From: Deefgea piscis
GTDB lineage: Bacteria; Pseudomonadota; Gammaproteobacteria; Burkholderiales; Chitinibacteraceae
NCBI RefSeq assembly: GCF_019665785.1
Contig: NZ_CP081149.1
Coordinates: 2,480,001-2,544,000, forward strand
Reading direction: 5' to 3'
DNA length: 64,000 nt
Below, piece by piece: positions 18,766 to 28,741 of the stretch (position 1 is the stretch's first letter; the number at the start of each line of letters is the position of its first letter). The position numbers and the translations under genes are program-made. Below the pieces are notes generated by a model. That model worked only from the letters and a program-made list of their open reading frames with translations, was not told where the DNA came from and made no database searches.

Positions 18766-20022
18766 ATGAAAACAGTTAAAGCCCGCCGTCCGCAGCCCGC
18801 GATCCGTGAAGGCCGTGCTGCCGACCAGCAACGAAGCGCCAATAAGGCGGGCAGTCGTGGTAAATCCGCTGCTCAACCGTTGCAAACGCCTTTTGCTAAA
18901 ACTGGCGCAACTAAAAAGAAACCCGTCTCAGCGAGCGAAGCCGCGCGTAATCGCGCCAAAAACTTGCCCGACACTGGGCGCTCTTCAACGCCAGCCACCG
19001 GTACGCGTAAGCGTGGCAATTCCACCGTTGGCATGAGCCGCATGATTGCCCAAGCAATCGCCAAAACCACTGGCGCTCGCGAAGTACAAGGCATCAAAAC
19101 GCCAACTGAAGCAGCAGAAACCACGCAAACCACCATTGTTCACCATGGTGATAAAAGCAATAAAAACGTCAAACGCGCCAAACGCATGAAGCAACGCCAA
19201 GGCTCACAACAAGAGCTAGCATTTCAGCAAATCTTGCGCGAAAAACGTCTTGCTAGCACCGAAATTGACGATGATCGCTTACAAAAAGTTTTGGCTTATT
19301 CCGGCCTAGGTTCACGCCGTGATATGGAAGAAGTCATCGAAGCCGAACGCGTCACCATCGGCGGTCGTATCGCCACATTGGGTTGCAAAGTCAGCCCAGG
19401 CGATGAAGTGCGTATTGATGGCAAACGTGTGGCGCTTAAATGGCCAGACCGTATGGTGCGCATCATTATGTACCACAAACAAGAAGGCGAATTGGTCAGC
19501 CGTGATGATCCAGAAGGCCGCGTAACCGTCTTTGATCGTTTGCGCCGCGTTTATTCCAGCAAATGGATTGCCATTGGTCGTTTGGACTTTAACACCACCG
19601 GCCTCTTGCTATTCACCACCTCTGGCGAATTGGCCAACCGGATGACGCATCCGAGCTTTCAAGTTGAACGCGAATACGCGGTGCGCGTTCATGGCCAGCT
19701 CACCCCAGAGCAAATGAAAGAGCTCACCCAAGGCGTAAAACTTGACGACGGTGAAGCCCACTTTACCCGAATCGAAGATCGTGGCGGCGAAGGTAGCAAT
19801 CACTGGTATCACGTGGTGATCAAAGAAGGTCGTAACCGTGAAGTTCGCCGGATGTTTGAACACTTCAACATCATGGTTAGCCGTCTAACGCGGATTCGCT
19901 TTGGTATGTTTAGCTTGCCGGGTCGTCTCAAACGCGGTGAGTTTTACGAACTCTCAGAAACCGAAGTTTTGGCTGCAACCAAATGGGCTGGCCTCACAAT
20001 GATGGGTCAGGTAAAAAGCTAG
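18766..20022 (+). CDS. rluB: 23S rRNA pseudouridine synthase RluB (RsuA/RluB family)
   Basis: A 418-residue protein with three parts: a low-complexity Lys/Ala/Thr/Arg-rich N-terminal extension (about residues 1-160), an S4 RNA-binding domain (LQKVLAYSGLGSRRDMEEVI), and a pseudouridine synthase domain with catalytic Asp274 in IGRLDFNTTGLLLFT and the later KEGRNREVRRMFEHFN. RluB modifies U2605 (E. coli numbering) of 23S rRNA. The basic extension is seen in other betaproteobacterial RluB proteins and probably helps RNA binding. The gene ends in a CGCTAGG/CCTAGCG dyad (20031-20059) just before greB, without a T tract. Confidence 0.92.
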   Translation: MKTVKARRPQPAIREGRAADQQRSANKAGSRGKSAAQPLQTPFAKTGATKKKPVSASEAARNRAKNLPDTGRSSTPATGTRKRGNSTVGMSRMIAQAIAKTTGAREVQGIKTPTEAAETTQTTIVHHGDKSNKNVKRAKRMKQRQGSQQELAFQQILREKRLASTEIDDDRLQKVLAYSGLGSRRDMEEVIEAERVTIGGRIATLGCKVSPGDEVRIDGKRVALKWPDRMVRIIMYHKQEGELVSRDDPEGRVTVFDRLRRVYSSKWIAIGRLDFNTTGLLLFTTSGELANRMTHPSFQVEREYAVRVHGQLTPEQMKELTQGVKLDDGEAHFTRIEDRGGEGSNHWYHVVIKEGRNREVRRMFEHFNIMVSRLTRIRFGMFSLPGRLKRGEFYELSETEVLAATKWAGLTMMGQVKS

Positions 20023-20079
20023 GTATTTAGCGCTAGGTTTTAATTGATAAAGCCTAGCGAACTATACCCAAGATAAATT

Positions 20080-20646
20080 ATGAGCAAAGCATTCACCACC
20101 GAATCCACTGGCGACGATGATGACGTAATCCCTGCGGATTTAATCATCCCTTCAGGCAGCAAAAACTACATCACGCCACATGGCTGGCAACGCCTAAAAA
20201 ACGAACTCTATCAACTCGTCACCAAAGAGCGCCCCGAGCTCACCCACCTAATCAACTGGGCAGCAAGTAATGGTGATCGTTCAGAAAATGCCGATTATCA
20301 ATATGGTAAACGCCGCCTACGCGAAATTGATCGCCGTATTCGTTTTTTAACCAAACGCTTAGAAATCGCCGAAGTCGTCGACCCTTGCACTCGAGAAAAC
20401 ACCGACCAAGTCTTTTTTAGCGCCACCGTCAGCTACGAGCGCGAAGATGGTCACAGCGAAACCATTAGCATCGTCGGTGTGGATGAAACCGATCTCACGC
20501 TCAATCACATTAGCTGGACGGCGCCCGTAGCTCGAGCCTTACTCAAAGCCAGAGAAGGCGATGTCGTTTTATTACGCACCCCAACTGGGGTCGAAGAGCT
20601 CGAAGTCACTCAAATTCGTTACATTGAGATTGTCCGCCCAGAATAA
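20080..20646 (+). CDS. greB: Transcription elongation factor GreB
   Basis: A 188-residue GreA/GreB family protein. The N-terminal coiled coil carries the tip motif SNGDRSENADYQYGKRRLREID, whose Asp and Glu enter the RNA polymerase secondary channel and stimulate cleavage of backtracked RNA. The basic KRRLREIDRRIRFLTKRL segment is the GreB-type patch that separates it from GreA. The C-terminal FKBP-like domain is complete. A 30-residue acidic lead (STGDDDDVIPAD) precedes the coiled coil. It follows rluB by 57 bases and may be co-transcribed. Confidence 0.93.
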   Translation: MSKAFTTESTGDDDDVIPADLIIPSGSKNYITPHGWQRLKNELYQLVTKERPELTHLINWAASNGDRSENADYQYGKRRLREIDRRIRFLTKRLEIAEVVDPCTRENTDQVFFSATVSYEREDGHSETISIVGVDETDLTLNHISWTAPVARALLKAREGDVVLLRTPTGVEELEVTQIRYIEIVRPE

Positions 20647-20803
20647 ATTGGCTGCTTCTATGCCAAACAATCTAGCGGACATACGCCATCATCAGCATAT
20701 CAACGCAGTGTGATACGCGCGCTTTTACGTAAAAAACCAACATATCCAATGCCATTGTTCTAATTGTTTTCCCTCATGCAAAAGACTATTGTATTGTCGC
20801 GCC

Positions 20804-22897
20804 ATGCGGATATTCAATTCATCATCAGGTCATTTATTTCGTCGCGTTTTGCGCAATATGGCGTTGCGCATTACCTTAGCGGCGTTTGCAATTTCAGCGA
20901 TTAGTTATTACTACAGCTACCAGCGCTTACAAGAAGAAGCGCTGATTCATTTAGCTAAATATATCGACGCTCGCAGCCAAATTGAAAGCAGTCTATTTAT
21001 TAATGCCGAAGGCAATACGCGGCTGGTTCGTGATGAATTCATCCGCCGCTACGGCTTAGAACAAAATACCAATGCCAGCGCCGCATTCGATCAATTATTA
21101 CGCCAAGATAAAGACGGCATGTGGCGTATTAAATATGAATTAGATGATTTTGAACATCGCGCCACCATTGCCATCTTACCCACCGCCAAGCGCTCGCCCG
21201 AATTTAAACGCCAAGTGGTTTTAGCCTATGACTTACTTTCACAATATGGACCAGCATTTAGCAACAACTATTACGATACTTTTATTGATCTGAATATTTC
21301 CGATGCCAATTTAATGTATTTGCCACAGCTCAATTACGCGCGCAGTGGCTCACTGGCCGATTTTGCTGAAACTGTCGAACCGGAAATCATTGCTACACCG
21401 GCAGCTAATCCACAAAGAACCAGCCAATGGACTGGCATTTATTACGATAAACAAGCTTTGGAATGGATGGTATCGATTGTTACGCCGATTGATTACTTAG
21501 GTAAATACATCGGTAGCGTTGGTCAAGACGTGTTATTAACGCAATTAATTACCCGCACCAATACAGTGAATATTCCTGGTACTTATAATTTTATTATCAG
21601 CCGTGATGGTCATTTGATTTCTCACCCCAATTACATGCAGCAAATTCAGCAACAACACGGTAAATTCCAAGTCGCCAATAGCTCAACCCCGCTCAAGGAC
21701 TTATTTGCGGTCATCAAAACCGCTCAGCCACTCGATCGTTTTATTGAGACTAAAGATCAAGAAAGCTGGCTAGGTATTGCGCCAATCAAAAGCACCAATT
21801 GGTTATTTGTGACGGTCTACCCAAAAAAAATATTGCAAACCAAAGCCGCAATATCAGCCAGTATTATTTTATTACTCGGCATGATCGCCCTCGCCTTAGA
21901 ACTAGGTTTATTAGCTTGGGTTCTCAAAACCGATATTATTAAGCCACTCACTCGACTTAAAAATGCAATTCAAGCGTTAGCCAACGGCAAAACCTCAACC
22001 GAACTCGACACGCATCGCGACGATGAAATTGGTGAATTAGCACGCAGTTTTAGAGACATGGCACAGACAGTGCAGTCACACCGCCATCATCTTGAAGAAC
22101 TAGTCAATGAAAGAACGCAAGAATTAGCCAGTCGTAATTTGCAACTGCAAGCGGCCAATGAAGCGCTCAAATACCTTAATCATGAAAAAAATGAATTACT
22201 CACCATTGCCGCGCACGATTTAAAAAACCCCGTCGCCAGCATTCAAGGCATGTCAGTCTTACTCAAAGATCGACTGCACGAATGGCCAAGCGAGAAAATT
22301 CAAAACCGCCTAAGCGGCATTAATCAATTGGCCGGACGCATTCAAAATATCATTGGCAATTTAATCGATCACAACGCCCTAGAAACTGGGTCCGTTCGGC
22401 TGGTTTTTGCCCCCATTGCCATCGATGCCTTAATTGAAGACGTGATGAATGAATGGCAAGAAAGGCTCACGCATAAACAACAGCATTGTCATTATCAAGG
22501 CAATCATTTGCGATTAACCGCCGACCGCTCGGCACTGTGGCAAGTTTTGGATAATTTAATTTCTAATGCGGTGAAATATGCGCCGCATGAAAGCACGATT
22601 GTCATTAGTACCGAAAACATCGGCAATCACATCGAAATCTGCGTGAGCGACCAAGGTCCGGGCGTGGCGCCGCATGAAATGGTGTTGTTATTCAAAAAAT
22701 TTAGCCGCCTTTCCGCGCGCCCCACGGGCGGCGAACACACGACCGGATTGGGTTTGTCGATTTCAAAACGGCTGATTGAAGCAATGAATGGCGAAATTCG
22801 CTGCGAAAGCCAATTTGGCCACGGGGCGCGCTTTATTATTACCTTACCTTTGAGTACCGAAATAGATCACACAGACACCAACGCCACTGTCCTGTAA
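20804..22897 (+). CDS. Membrane sensor histidine kinase (periplasmic sensor, HAMP, HisKA, HATPase)
   Basis: About 697 residues. One N-terminal membrane helix (near residues 20-38), a large periplasmic region of about 310 residues resembling double-Cache sensors ([34 protein letters not shown]), a second helix near 355-377, then HAMP and a coiled coil. The kinase core is complete: H-box [13 protein letters not shown] with the phospho-acceptor His471, N-box [15 protein letters not shown]1 [10 protein letters not shown] and G2 [14 protein letters not shown]. The ligand is unknown. No response regulator gene lies beside it, so it is an orphan kinase here. The ATG at 20804 is preferred to an upstream TTG. 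Confidence 0.88.
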   Translation: MRIFNSSSGHLFRRVLRNMALRITLAAFAISAISYYYSYQRLQEEALIHLAKYIDARSQIESSLFINAEGNTRLVRDEFIRRYGLEQNTNASAAFDQLLRQDKDGMWRIKYELDDFEHRATIAILPTAKRSPEFKRQVVLAYDLLSQYGPAFSNNYYDTFIDLNISDANLMYLPQLNYARSGSLADFAETVEPEIIATPAANPQRTSQWTGIYYDKQALEWMVSIVTPIDYLGKYIGSVGQDVLLTQLITRTNTVNIPGTYNFIISRDGHLISHPNYMQQIQQQHGKFQVANSSTPLKDLFAVIKTAQPLDRFIETKDQESWLGIAPIKSTNWLFVTVYPKKILQTKAAISASIILLLGMIALALELGLLAWVLKTDIIKPLTRLKNAIQALANGKTSTELDTHRDDEIGELARSFRDMAQTVQSHRHHLEELVNERTQELASRNLQLQAANEALKYLNHEKNELLTIAAHDLKNPVASIQGMSVLLKDRLHEWPSEKIQNRLSGINQLAGRIQNIIGNLIDHNALETGSVRLVFAPIAIDALIEDVMNEWQERLTHKQQHCHYQGNHLRLTADRSALWQVLDNLISNAVKYAPHESTIVISTENIGNHIEICVSDQGPGVAPHEMVLLFKKFSRLSARPTGGEHTTGLGLSISKRLIEAMNGEIRCESQFGHGARFIITLPLSTEIDHTDTNATVL

Positions 22898-22962
22898 AAT
22901 CCATCCTCATTTACTCATTCTCAAACCCTGCGCCAGCAGGGTTTATTGCTGGAGCTGCCGCG

Positions 22963-23784
22963 ATGCGCCAATATTTAGATTTACTGCAACACGTACTCGA
23001 TCAAGGCGTAGCCAAAGAAGATCGCACTGGCACCGGTACCGTTTCGGTTTTTGGCCATCAAATGCGCTTTAACTTGGCCGAAGGTTTTCCCTTAGTCACC
23101 ACAAAAAAAACCCACCTTAAATCCATCATCAATGAATTACTGTGGTTTTTACGTGGCGACACCAATATCCAATGGCTGCACGAGCATGGCGTTAAAATCT
23201 GGGACGAATGGGCCAGCCCTGAAGGTGATTTGGGGCCCATTTATGGCTACCAATGGCGCAGCTGGCCAACGCGTGATGGCCGCCATATCGACCAAATTGC
23301 CGATGTGATCAAAGCATTAAAAACCAATCCTGACTCACGTCGAATTATCGTTTCAGCGTGGAATGTCGGTGAAATTGAAAACATGGCGCTACCACCTTGC
23401 CATGCTTTTTTCCAATTTTATGTGGCCCCGGCGCAAAAAGACGATCCAGATCAGCGCGGCAAATTATCCTGCCAACTGTACCAGCGCAGCGCCGATTTAT
23501 TTTTAGGCGTGCCATTCAATATCGCGTCTTACGCCACCTTGGTATTGATGCTGGCGCAAGTGTGTGATTTACAACCGGGTGATTTTATTTGGACTGGCGG
23601 CGATTGCCATATTTATCGCAACCATTTTGAACAAGTTAAAGAGCAGCTGTCACGCTCGCCACGCAGCTTGCCAACGATGAAGCTCAATCCGGCTAAAACC
23701 GATTTATTCGACTTTGAATTTGCTGACTTCACCCTCGAAGGCTACGATCCCCACCCAGCGATTAAAGCGCCTGTTGCGGTTTAA
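22963..23784 (+). CDS. thyA: Thymidylate synthase ThyA
   Basis: A 273-residue ThyA. Typical blocks: [21 protein letters not shown], the dUMP-binding [24 protein letters not shown] with catalytic Cys146, and the folate-contacting [22 protein letters not shown]; ends with [14 protein letters not shown]. It makes dTMP from dUMP using methylene-tetrahydrofolate. GGAG lies close upstream of the ATG. A hairpin AAACCCTGC/GCAGGGTTT (22923-22944) lies between the kinase gene and thyA, and a strong terminator follows. Confidence 0.98.
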   Translation: MRQYLDLLQHVLDQGVAKEDRTGTGTVSVFGHQMRFNLAEGFPLVTTKKTHLKSIINELLWFLRGDTNIQWLHEHGVKIWDEWASPEGDLGPIYGYQWRSWPTRDGRHIDQIADVIKALKTNPDSRRIIVSAWNVGEIENMALPPCHAFFQFYVAPAQKDDPDQRGKLSCQLYQRSADLFLGVPFNIASYATLVLMLAQVCDLQPGDFIWTGGDCHIYRNHFEQVKEQLSRSPRSLPTMKLNPAKTDLFDFEFADFTLEGYDPHPAIKAPVAV

Positions 23785-23796
23785 TTGATTCGGCAA

Positions 23797-23835
23797 TAAA
23801 AAAACCATCTCCGATCTTTCTGAGATGGTTTTTTT
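23797..23835. terminator. Strong terminator after thyA (A and T tracts on both sides)
   Basis: AAAACCATCTC pairs with GAGATGGTTTT around a 10-base loop, with seven T after it and a run of A before it. It should end the thyA transcript and could also stop transcripts from the other direction, including read-through from dadA. Confidence 0.85.
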
Positions 23836-23905
23836 ACGTATAAAAATACAGTCATTCAGGTCGGAAAAACGGCTGATATCGTTGACTGCCTTATCGTAAT
23901 GGCAA

Positions 23906-24170
23906 TGTTCAGATCGGGCGTTTGCTGTGCCGCGCTCGTTGAGCTGGGGCTTCAAATCCCGTCCAAGCGCACCGAGTGAGGAGCGAGACAAATGGTTTTA
24001 TCGTTTGGCTCACGACGATCGAGGGCATCGGGGACCGATGCGCGCTCGGGGCGCCTTTCTTTCCCCCTCTTTCTTTGACGAGTCAAATAAAGAGGGTCCC
24101 CGTCGCGGATTGCGACTGTAAAGCAATGTGCCGAAGGCACTTAAAAAACGATAAGCACGTAATCTGAACA
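23906..24170. repeat. Dispersed structured repeat, full copy 1 (between thyA and dadA)
   Basis: A ~265-bp element bounded by GTTCAGAT on the left and ATCTGAAC on the right. It contains two clear hairpins: GCATCGG/CCGATGC (24025-24041) and a 15-base stem CCCTCTTTCTTTGAC/GTCAAATAAAGAGGG (24065-24096). A second full copy is at 32841-33102 and a collapsed copy at 29248-29310. The second stem differs in sequence between the full copies but still pairs. Open frames cross it in several phases, as expected for a GC-rich repeat, and are not taken as genes. Confidence 0.8.
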
Positions 24171-24225
24171 ACGCCATCGTAACGATGGGTATTGCCACCT
24201 AGCCCAAAAGCCACAATACTCAGAT

Positions 24226-25485
24226 TTAAATACCCTTTACAAATGGGTAATCTACTTCAGGCTGGCGGCCGGCGATCAAATCGGCAATGGCTTTTGCCGA
24301 GCCACAGCATTCAGTCCAACCTAGCGTGCCGTGGCCAGTATTGAGCCATAAACTCGGGAATCGAGTTTGGCCAATATATGGCAGATTACCCGGCGTTGCC
24401 GGACGTAAACCGGTCCAAAATTCTGCCGCAGCATAATCCATCCCTTCCGGAAAGATTTGGCTGGTTCGATCAATCAAGGCTTTACAACGAATCGCATTTA
24501 AATCCAAGTTATAGCCATTAAATTCAGCCGTTCCGGCCACTCGCAAACGATCACCCAAGCGAGAAAAAACTAATTTATAACCATCATCGGTCAAGCTTAC
24601 CGTTGGCGCATGCTGCGGGTCGATCACCGGAATTGTTGCTGAATAGCCCTTGGCAGGATAAATATCTAAGGTAATTCCCAAGGGCTGCAAATGAATCGGA
24701 CTGTAACTCCCCAAGCACACCACAATCGCATCCGCTTCCAAGCGTTCAGCGCCGTTTTCTTCGCTGATAACGCGCACCGCTTTCACATCGTCCCCTACCC
24801 GCTCTAAGGCTTCAATGCTGCAGTCATAGCGAAACTCAACCCCCATCGCCATACAGCGCTCGGCCAATTGATTGGTAAATTCTCGCGCGTCGCCCGATTC
24901 ATCACTGGGCGTATAAGTGCCGCCCACAATGGGGTAACGCGATTGCGCCAGTGCCGGCTCAATCACCAAACATTCTGCCGCCGTTTTGACCTGCCGATCC
25001 AAGCCCACTTCGCGCATTAAGGCCGCTGCTGGAATCGCCGATTCATACTCTGCGATGTCGGTGTAGTAATGCAAAATCCCTTCGGTGCGCTGATCATAGG
25101 CCACCCCAGTGGCCAGCCGTACCGATTGCAATGTTTCGCGACTATACAAGCCCAGTCGCACTAAATTTTGTAAGTTGGCTTTGGCTTTGGCCTTGGTACA
25201 TTGCTCAAGAAAACGTAAGCCCCAGCGCCATTGATTCCAATCGAGTTTTAATCGGAATAATAACGGAGCGTCTTCTTCGCCCAACCATTGCAAGGTTTTC
25301 CACGGCGCTTTGGGATTGGCCCACGGCTCGGCATGGCACACCGAGATTTGCCCACCGTTGGCATAGCTGGTTTCGCGCGCGGGCTCTTGTGCCCGTTCTA
25401 TGACCGTGACTGCATGGCCTTCTTGCGCTAAAAACCACGCGGTTGTTACGCCGATCACACCAGCACCAAGAATAATGACACGCAT
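24226..25485 (-). CDS. dadA: D-amino acid dehydrogenase (small subunit, FAD)
   Basis: A 419-residue FAD oxidoreductase of the DAO family. The N-terminal dinucleotide-binding motif is VIILGAGVIGVTTAWFLAQEGH, followed by ETSYANGGQISVCHAEPWANP, typical of DadA. The C-terminal FAD contact LWLNTGHGTLGWTECCGSAKAIADLIAG is complete. It oxidises D-amino acids, typically D-alanine, to 2-oxo acids and ammonia and passes electrons to the respiratory chain. The start at 25485 is supported by GGGAGGAT. No dadX racemase is next to it. The stop is flanked by a degraded REP-like stretch (24187-24235). Confidence 0.93.
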   Translation of the reverse strand: MRVIILGAGVIGVTTAWFLAQEGHAVTVIERAQEPARETSYANGGQISVCHAEPWANPKAPWKTLQWLGEEDAPLLFRLKLDWNQWRWGLRFLEQCTKAKAKANLQNLVRLGLYSRETLQSVRLATGVAYDQRTEGILHYYTDIAEYESAIPAAALMREVGLDRQVKTAAECLVIEPALAQSRYPIVGGTYTPSDESGDAREFTNQLAERCMAMGVEFRYDCSIEALERVGDDVKAVRVISEENGAERLEADAIVVCLGSYSPIHLQPLGITLDIYPAKGYSATIPVIDPQHAPTVSLTDDGYKLVFSRLGDRLRVAGTAEFNGYNLDLNAIRCKALIDRTSQIFPEGMDYAAAEFWTGLRPATPGNLPYIGQTRFPSLWLNTGHGTLGWTECCGSAKAIADLIAGRQPEVDYPFVKGI

Positions 25486-25688
25486 CGAACATCCTCCCAA
25501 GGCGATCTATTTGTCAGTCATTATGCCCTGTACTACCGTTCGTCAGCGTTAGATTATGCATTTTTAATGTTGCAGATCAAAACCAGAAGTGTTGGACACA
25601 GACTGCAAAAATGCCGCAAGCATGTGTAATCTGAGTGGTCTGCTTTAAACTGTATGCCATTAGCAAGCCACCCATAGAAAATGCATTA

Positions 25689-27533
25689 ATGAATCTGTCT
25701 TTACGTTCCGCAGTCATCCTCGCGATCTTGATTGGCCTATGCTTGCCCGCCACCATCACCGGTTATATCGGCCTGCGGTACGAGCAGCAAGCCGCCCAAA
25801 ATCAAATCTCGCGTGACCAGCAACGTATCGCCGACGTCCTTGCTCTTGGTATGCAAGAACCCCTTTGGAATCTGGCCCCAGAATCAGCGCGCCCTTTGCT
25901 CGATTCCTTAATGAGCGACGAGCGCACCGTCAGCATTACCATTAACGATCAAAAACTTGGGCCATTTTTATCGGCCAATCAGCCTGAGCGCAAAATAGGT
26001 CATACCGCCTCGCTTTCGCGCCCAGTCATCAAACAAGGCAATACCATTGGGATCGCCACCGTTGAGTTTTCTGATGGCATTAGCACGCAACACATCAAGC
26101 GAAAATTACAAATTTACTTACTCGCTGTGATCGTACAAGTTGTTTTGAGCTTGGCCTTGATTTTATTCTTACTGAACTCGCGTATTTTACGGCCACTTAA
26201 AAAACTCACCGTGCAATCGCAACGACTGGCAGATCGTCAGCTCAATCAAGCATTTATCTGGCGTCGCCATGATGAATTAGGGCATTTAGGCCAATCCTTA
26301 GAAAGCACTCGGCAAGCCTTACATGATTTAATTGGCACTTTAGAGCAAAAAAATGTGCAGCTCGAAGCCGATTTAATTAGCCGCAAACAAATTGAATCCG
26401 CGCTGCGCGTTAGCCAAGATCGTTTTCGCCGCTTAGTTGAATCCACGCGAATTATTCCTTGGGACGCCCGCCCAGATGAATGGCGATTTACCTATGTTGG
26501 CCCGCAAGCCGAGCAACTATTGGGCTATCCGATTGCGGTTTGGTATAGCGAAGCTTTTTTAAGCAACTATCTACACCCCGATGATCGACACCTCGCCTAC
26601 CCGCTATTTGCCGACAAGATGATACTGGGGCAAACCCATGAATTTGAATGCCGATTACTCTCGGCCAGTGGTAAAGCCATTTGGGTGCATTTTTTTGCCA
26701 CCGTCAGCCTAGATCAAAATGGCCAAGCGCACTTACAGGGCTTTTTATTTGACATCCAAGCTCGTAAGCACAATGAGCAACAACTGGAACAATATCACCA
26801 CCATTTAGAAGAAGTCGTCGAAAGCCGCTCTCGAGCCTTAGTCACGGTGAATCATGAGCTAGAAATTTTAATGGCCTCGATCGCGCAAGATTTACGCTCG
26901 CCGCTCAAAACGATTGATGGCTTTAGCCAAGTGCTCATCGATGACTACCGCGAAAAACTCGACGGTAACGCCCGCAATTATCTGCTGCGCATTCGCAGCA
27001 GCACCCAAACCATGAGCAATCGCATCGATGATTTGCTGATGCTGCAAGAGCTCTCACGCAATGAATTACGGCCAGAAGAGATCAACCTAAGTGAAATGGC
27101 CAACGACATTATGGAAGAACTCAGCCTATTGCAAACCGAGCGAGAAATCAGCCTGCACATCCAAGCCGAAATGGTGGCCGTTGCTGATCGGCATTTAATG
27201 CGCATTGCGCTGTACAATTTTTTGGAAAATGCCTGGCAATTTGCCAAGCCAGAGCAAGCCATCAACATTACATTTGCCCGCAATACCATCAATGGACAGC
27301 CGGTTTTTTATATTGCCGACCAAGGTCTTGGCCTAGATCCTGAGCAATCCAGACGCTTATTTACACCTTTTTTTCGCTCACAAAACGAGCCGCGCAGCTC
27401 GGGAATCGGCCTCACCGTCGTGCAGCGCATTATCAGCCGCCACAATGGCCATCTTTGGGTGAAGTCCAATCTAGGCGAAGGCGCGACCTTTTATTTTACC
27501 TTGCCAGACAGCCGCATTGCACAGTCGGCATAA
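25689..27533 (+). CDS. Sensor kinase with PAS domain and degenerate H-box (His replaced by Gln)
   Basis: About 614 residues: N-terminal membrane helix (about 8-28), a ~115-residue periplasmic part, second helix (about 144-166), HAMP-like linker, coiled coil, PAS domain (FRRLVESTRIIPWDARPDEW to FLFDIQARKHNEQQ), then a kinase core of the bacteriophytochrome type. The H-box reads MASIAQDLRSPLKTIDGFSQVL; the position that is His in SHDLRSPL is Gln400 (codon CAA, 26886-26888). The ATPase part keeps its motifs: YNFLENAWQFA, IADQGLGLD and SSGIGLTVVQRII. It may be unable to phosphorylate itself in the usual way. It lies alone between dadA and recA, with no response regulator next to it. Confidence 0.85.
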   Translation: MNLSLRSAVILAILIGLCLPATITGYIGLRYEQQAAQNQISRDQQRIADVLALGMQEPLWNLAPESARPLLDSLMSDERTVSITINDQKLGPFLSANQPERKIGHTASLSRPVIKQGNTIGIATVEFSDGISTQHIKRKLQIYLLAVIVQVVLSLALILFLLNSRILRPLKKLTVQSQRLADRQLNQAFIWRRHDELGHLGQSLESTRQALHDLIGTLEQKNVQLEADLISRKQIESALRVSQDRFRRLVESTRIIPWDARPDEWRFTYVGPQAEQLLGYPIAVWYSEAFLSNYLHPDDRHLAYPLFADKMILGQTHEFECRLLSASGKAIWVHFFATVSLDQNGQAHLQGFLFDIQARKHNEQQLEQYHHHLEEVVESRSRALVTVNHELEILMASIAQDLRSPLKTIDGFSQVLIDDYREKLDGNARNYLLRIRSSTQTMSNRIDDLLMLQELSRNELRPEEINLSEMANDIMEELSLLQTEREISLHIQAEMVAVADRHLMRIALYNFLENAWQFAKPEQAINITFARNTINGQPVFYIADQGLGLDPEQSRRLFTPFFRSQNEPRSSGIGLTVVQRIISRHNGHLWVKSNLGEGATFYFTLPDSRIAQSA

Positions 27534-27549
27534 ATCACGCACAGAACGC

Positions 27550-27577
27550 TTGCAAAAAAGAACGATTGTTCTATAAT
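27550..27577 (+). promoter_or_regulatory. recA promoter with GAAC-N4-GTTC operator-like palindrome
   Basis: A sigma-70-like promoter TTGCAA (27550-27555), 16-base spacer, TATAAT (27572-27577) lies 35 bases before recA. Between the two elements sits AGAACGATTGTTCT (27559-27572), a perfect dyad around GATT. Such a position is typical of an SOS operator. The sequence is unlike the CTGT-N8-ACAG LexA box common in related proteobacteria. Confidence 0.6.
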
Positions 27578-27612
27578 AAGCCAACTCAATCTAATTCACT
27601 GGGAACCACTTC

Positions 27613-28653
27613 ATGGACGACAATAAAAGCAAAGCGCTCACTGCCGCATTAGCGCAAATCGAACGTCAGTTTGGTAAAGGCGCCATCATGAAAATGGGCG
27701 ACAATCAAATTGAAAGTGATCTGCAAGTCGTTTCCACTGGCTCACTCGGTCTTGACTTAGCATTGGGTGTCGGCGGTTTACCCCGTGGCCGTATCGTCGA
27801 AATTTTTGGCCCAGAATCATCAGGTAAAACCACGCTGTGCTTGCATGTCGTGGCTGAAGTACAAAAACTCGGTGGCGTCGCTGCCTATATCGATGCCGAA
27901 AACGCACTCGATCCAATCTACGCCCAAAAACTCGGCGTCAATGTCTCTGACATGCTGATTTCTCAGCCAGATACTGGCGAGCAAGGCCTAGAAATTTGTG
28001 ACATGTTGGTACGCTCAGGTGGCGTGGATATCATCGTCATCGACTCAGTAGCCGCGCTCACCCCAAAAGCTGAAATCGAAGGCGAAATGGGCGATGTTCA
28101 CGTTGGCTTGCAAGCACGTTTAATGAGCCAAGCACTGCGTAAACTCACTGGCAATATCAAGCGCACCAATACATTGGTTATTTTCATTAACCAATTGCGC
28201 ATGAAAATTGGCAATATGATGCCCGGCCAAAGCCCTGAAACCACCACCGGTGGTAATGCGCTGAAATTTTATGCTTCAGTTCGTCTGGACATCCGCCGGA
28301 TTGGCGCAGTCAAAAAAGGCGAAGACATCATTGGTAACCAAACCAAAGTGAAAGTCGCCAAAAACAAAGTTGCGCCACCATTTCGCGTGATTAACTTTGA
28401 CATCATGTATGGCGAAGGGATTTCCCGCGAAGGTGAAATCATCGAGCAAGGCGTAACGCACAAAATCGTCGAAAAAGCCGGTGCTTGGTATAGCTATGGC
28501 GGCAATAAAATTGGCCAAGGTTTGGAAAATTCACGCCAATACCTGAAAGACAACCCTGAAGTGGCCGATGAAATCGCGCGCAAAGTCAGAGAAAAACTCA
28601 GCGGTGCACCATTACCCATCGAAATGGATAATGGTGACGAACTAGGCGAATAA
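27613..28653 (+). CDS. recA: Recombinase RecA
   Basis: A 346-residue RecA with Walker [16 protein letters not shown], the Walker B region [20 protein letters not shown] and the L2 loop around [22 protein letters not shown]. It forms filaments on single-stranded DNA for strand exchange and promotes LexA self-cleavage in the SOS response. A promoter with an operator-like palindrome lies just upstream, a terminator just downstream, and recX follows. Confidence 0.99.
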   Translation: MDDNKSKALTAALAQIERQFGKGAIMKMGDNQIESDLQVVSTGSLGLDLALGVGGLPRGRIVEIFGPESSGKTTLCLHVVAEVQKLGGVAAYIDAENALDPIYAQKLGVNVSDMLISQPDTGEQGLEICDMLVRSGGVDIIVIDSVAALTPKAEIEGEMGDVHVGLQARLMSQALRKLTGNIKRTNTLVIFINQLRMKIGNMMPGQSPETTTGGNALKFYASVRLDIRRIGAVKKGEDIIGNQTKVKVAKNKVAPPFRVINFDIMYGEGISREGEIIEQGVTHKIVEKAGAWYSYGGNKIGQGLENSRQYLKDNPEVADEIARKVREKLSGAPLPIEMDNGDELGE

Positions 28654-28672
28654 ACTCGCGCCAGCACGCCAA

Positions 28673-28709
28673 AACAGCCTCACCCTTTTAGGTGGGGCTG
28701 TTGTTTTTA
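28673..28709 (+). terminator. Terminator between recA and recX
   Basis: AACAGCCTCACC pairs with GGTGGGGCTGTT (one mismatch) and is followed by GTTTTTAG. It lies 20 bases after recA and about 30 before recX, so recX is probably expressed by read-through at a lower level, as known for recA-recX pairs. Confidence 0.85.
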
Positions 28710-28741
28710 GTGCGCCAGCAAAGAGGATTTAAGAGTACATC

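Noticed and set aside
20031..20059. CGCTAGG/CCTAGCG dyad between rluB and greB as a terminator
   Set aside because: The loop is 15 bases and there is no T tract; it may be a decayed repeat arm instead.
23927..24121. Protein-like open frames inside the structured repeats (also at 32649-33056)
   Set aside because: Frames are open in several phases on both strands, the translated sequence follows the repeat hairpins, and no ribosome binding site is present.
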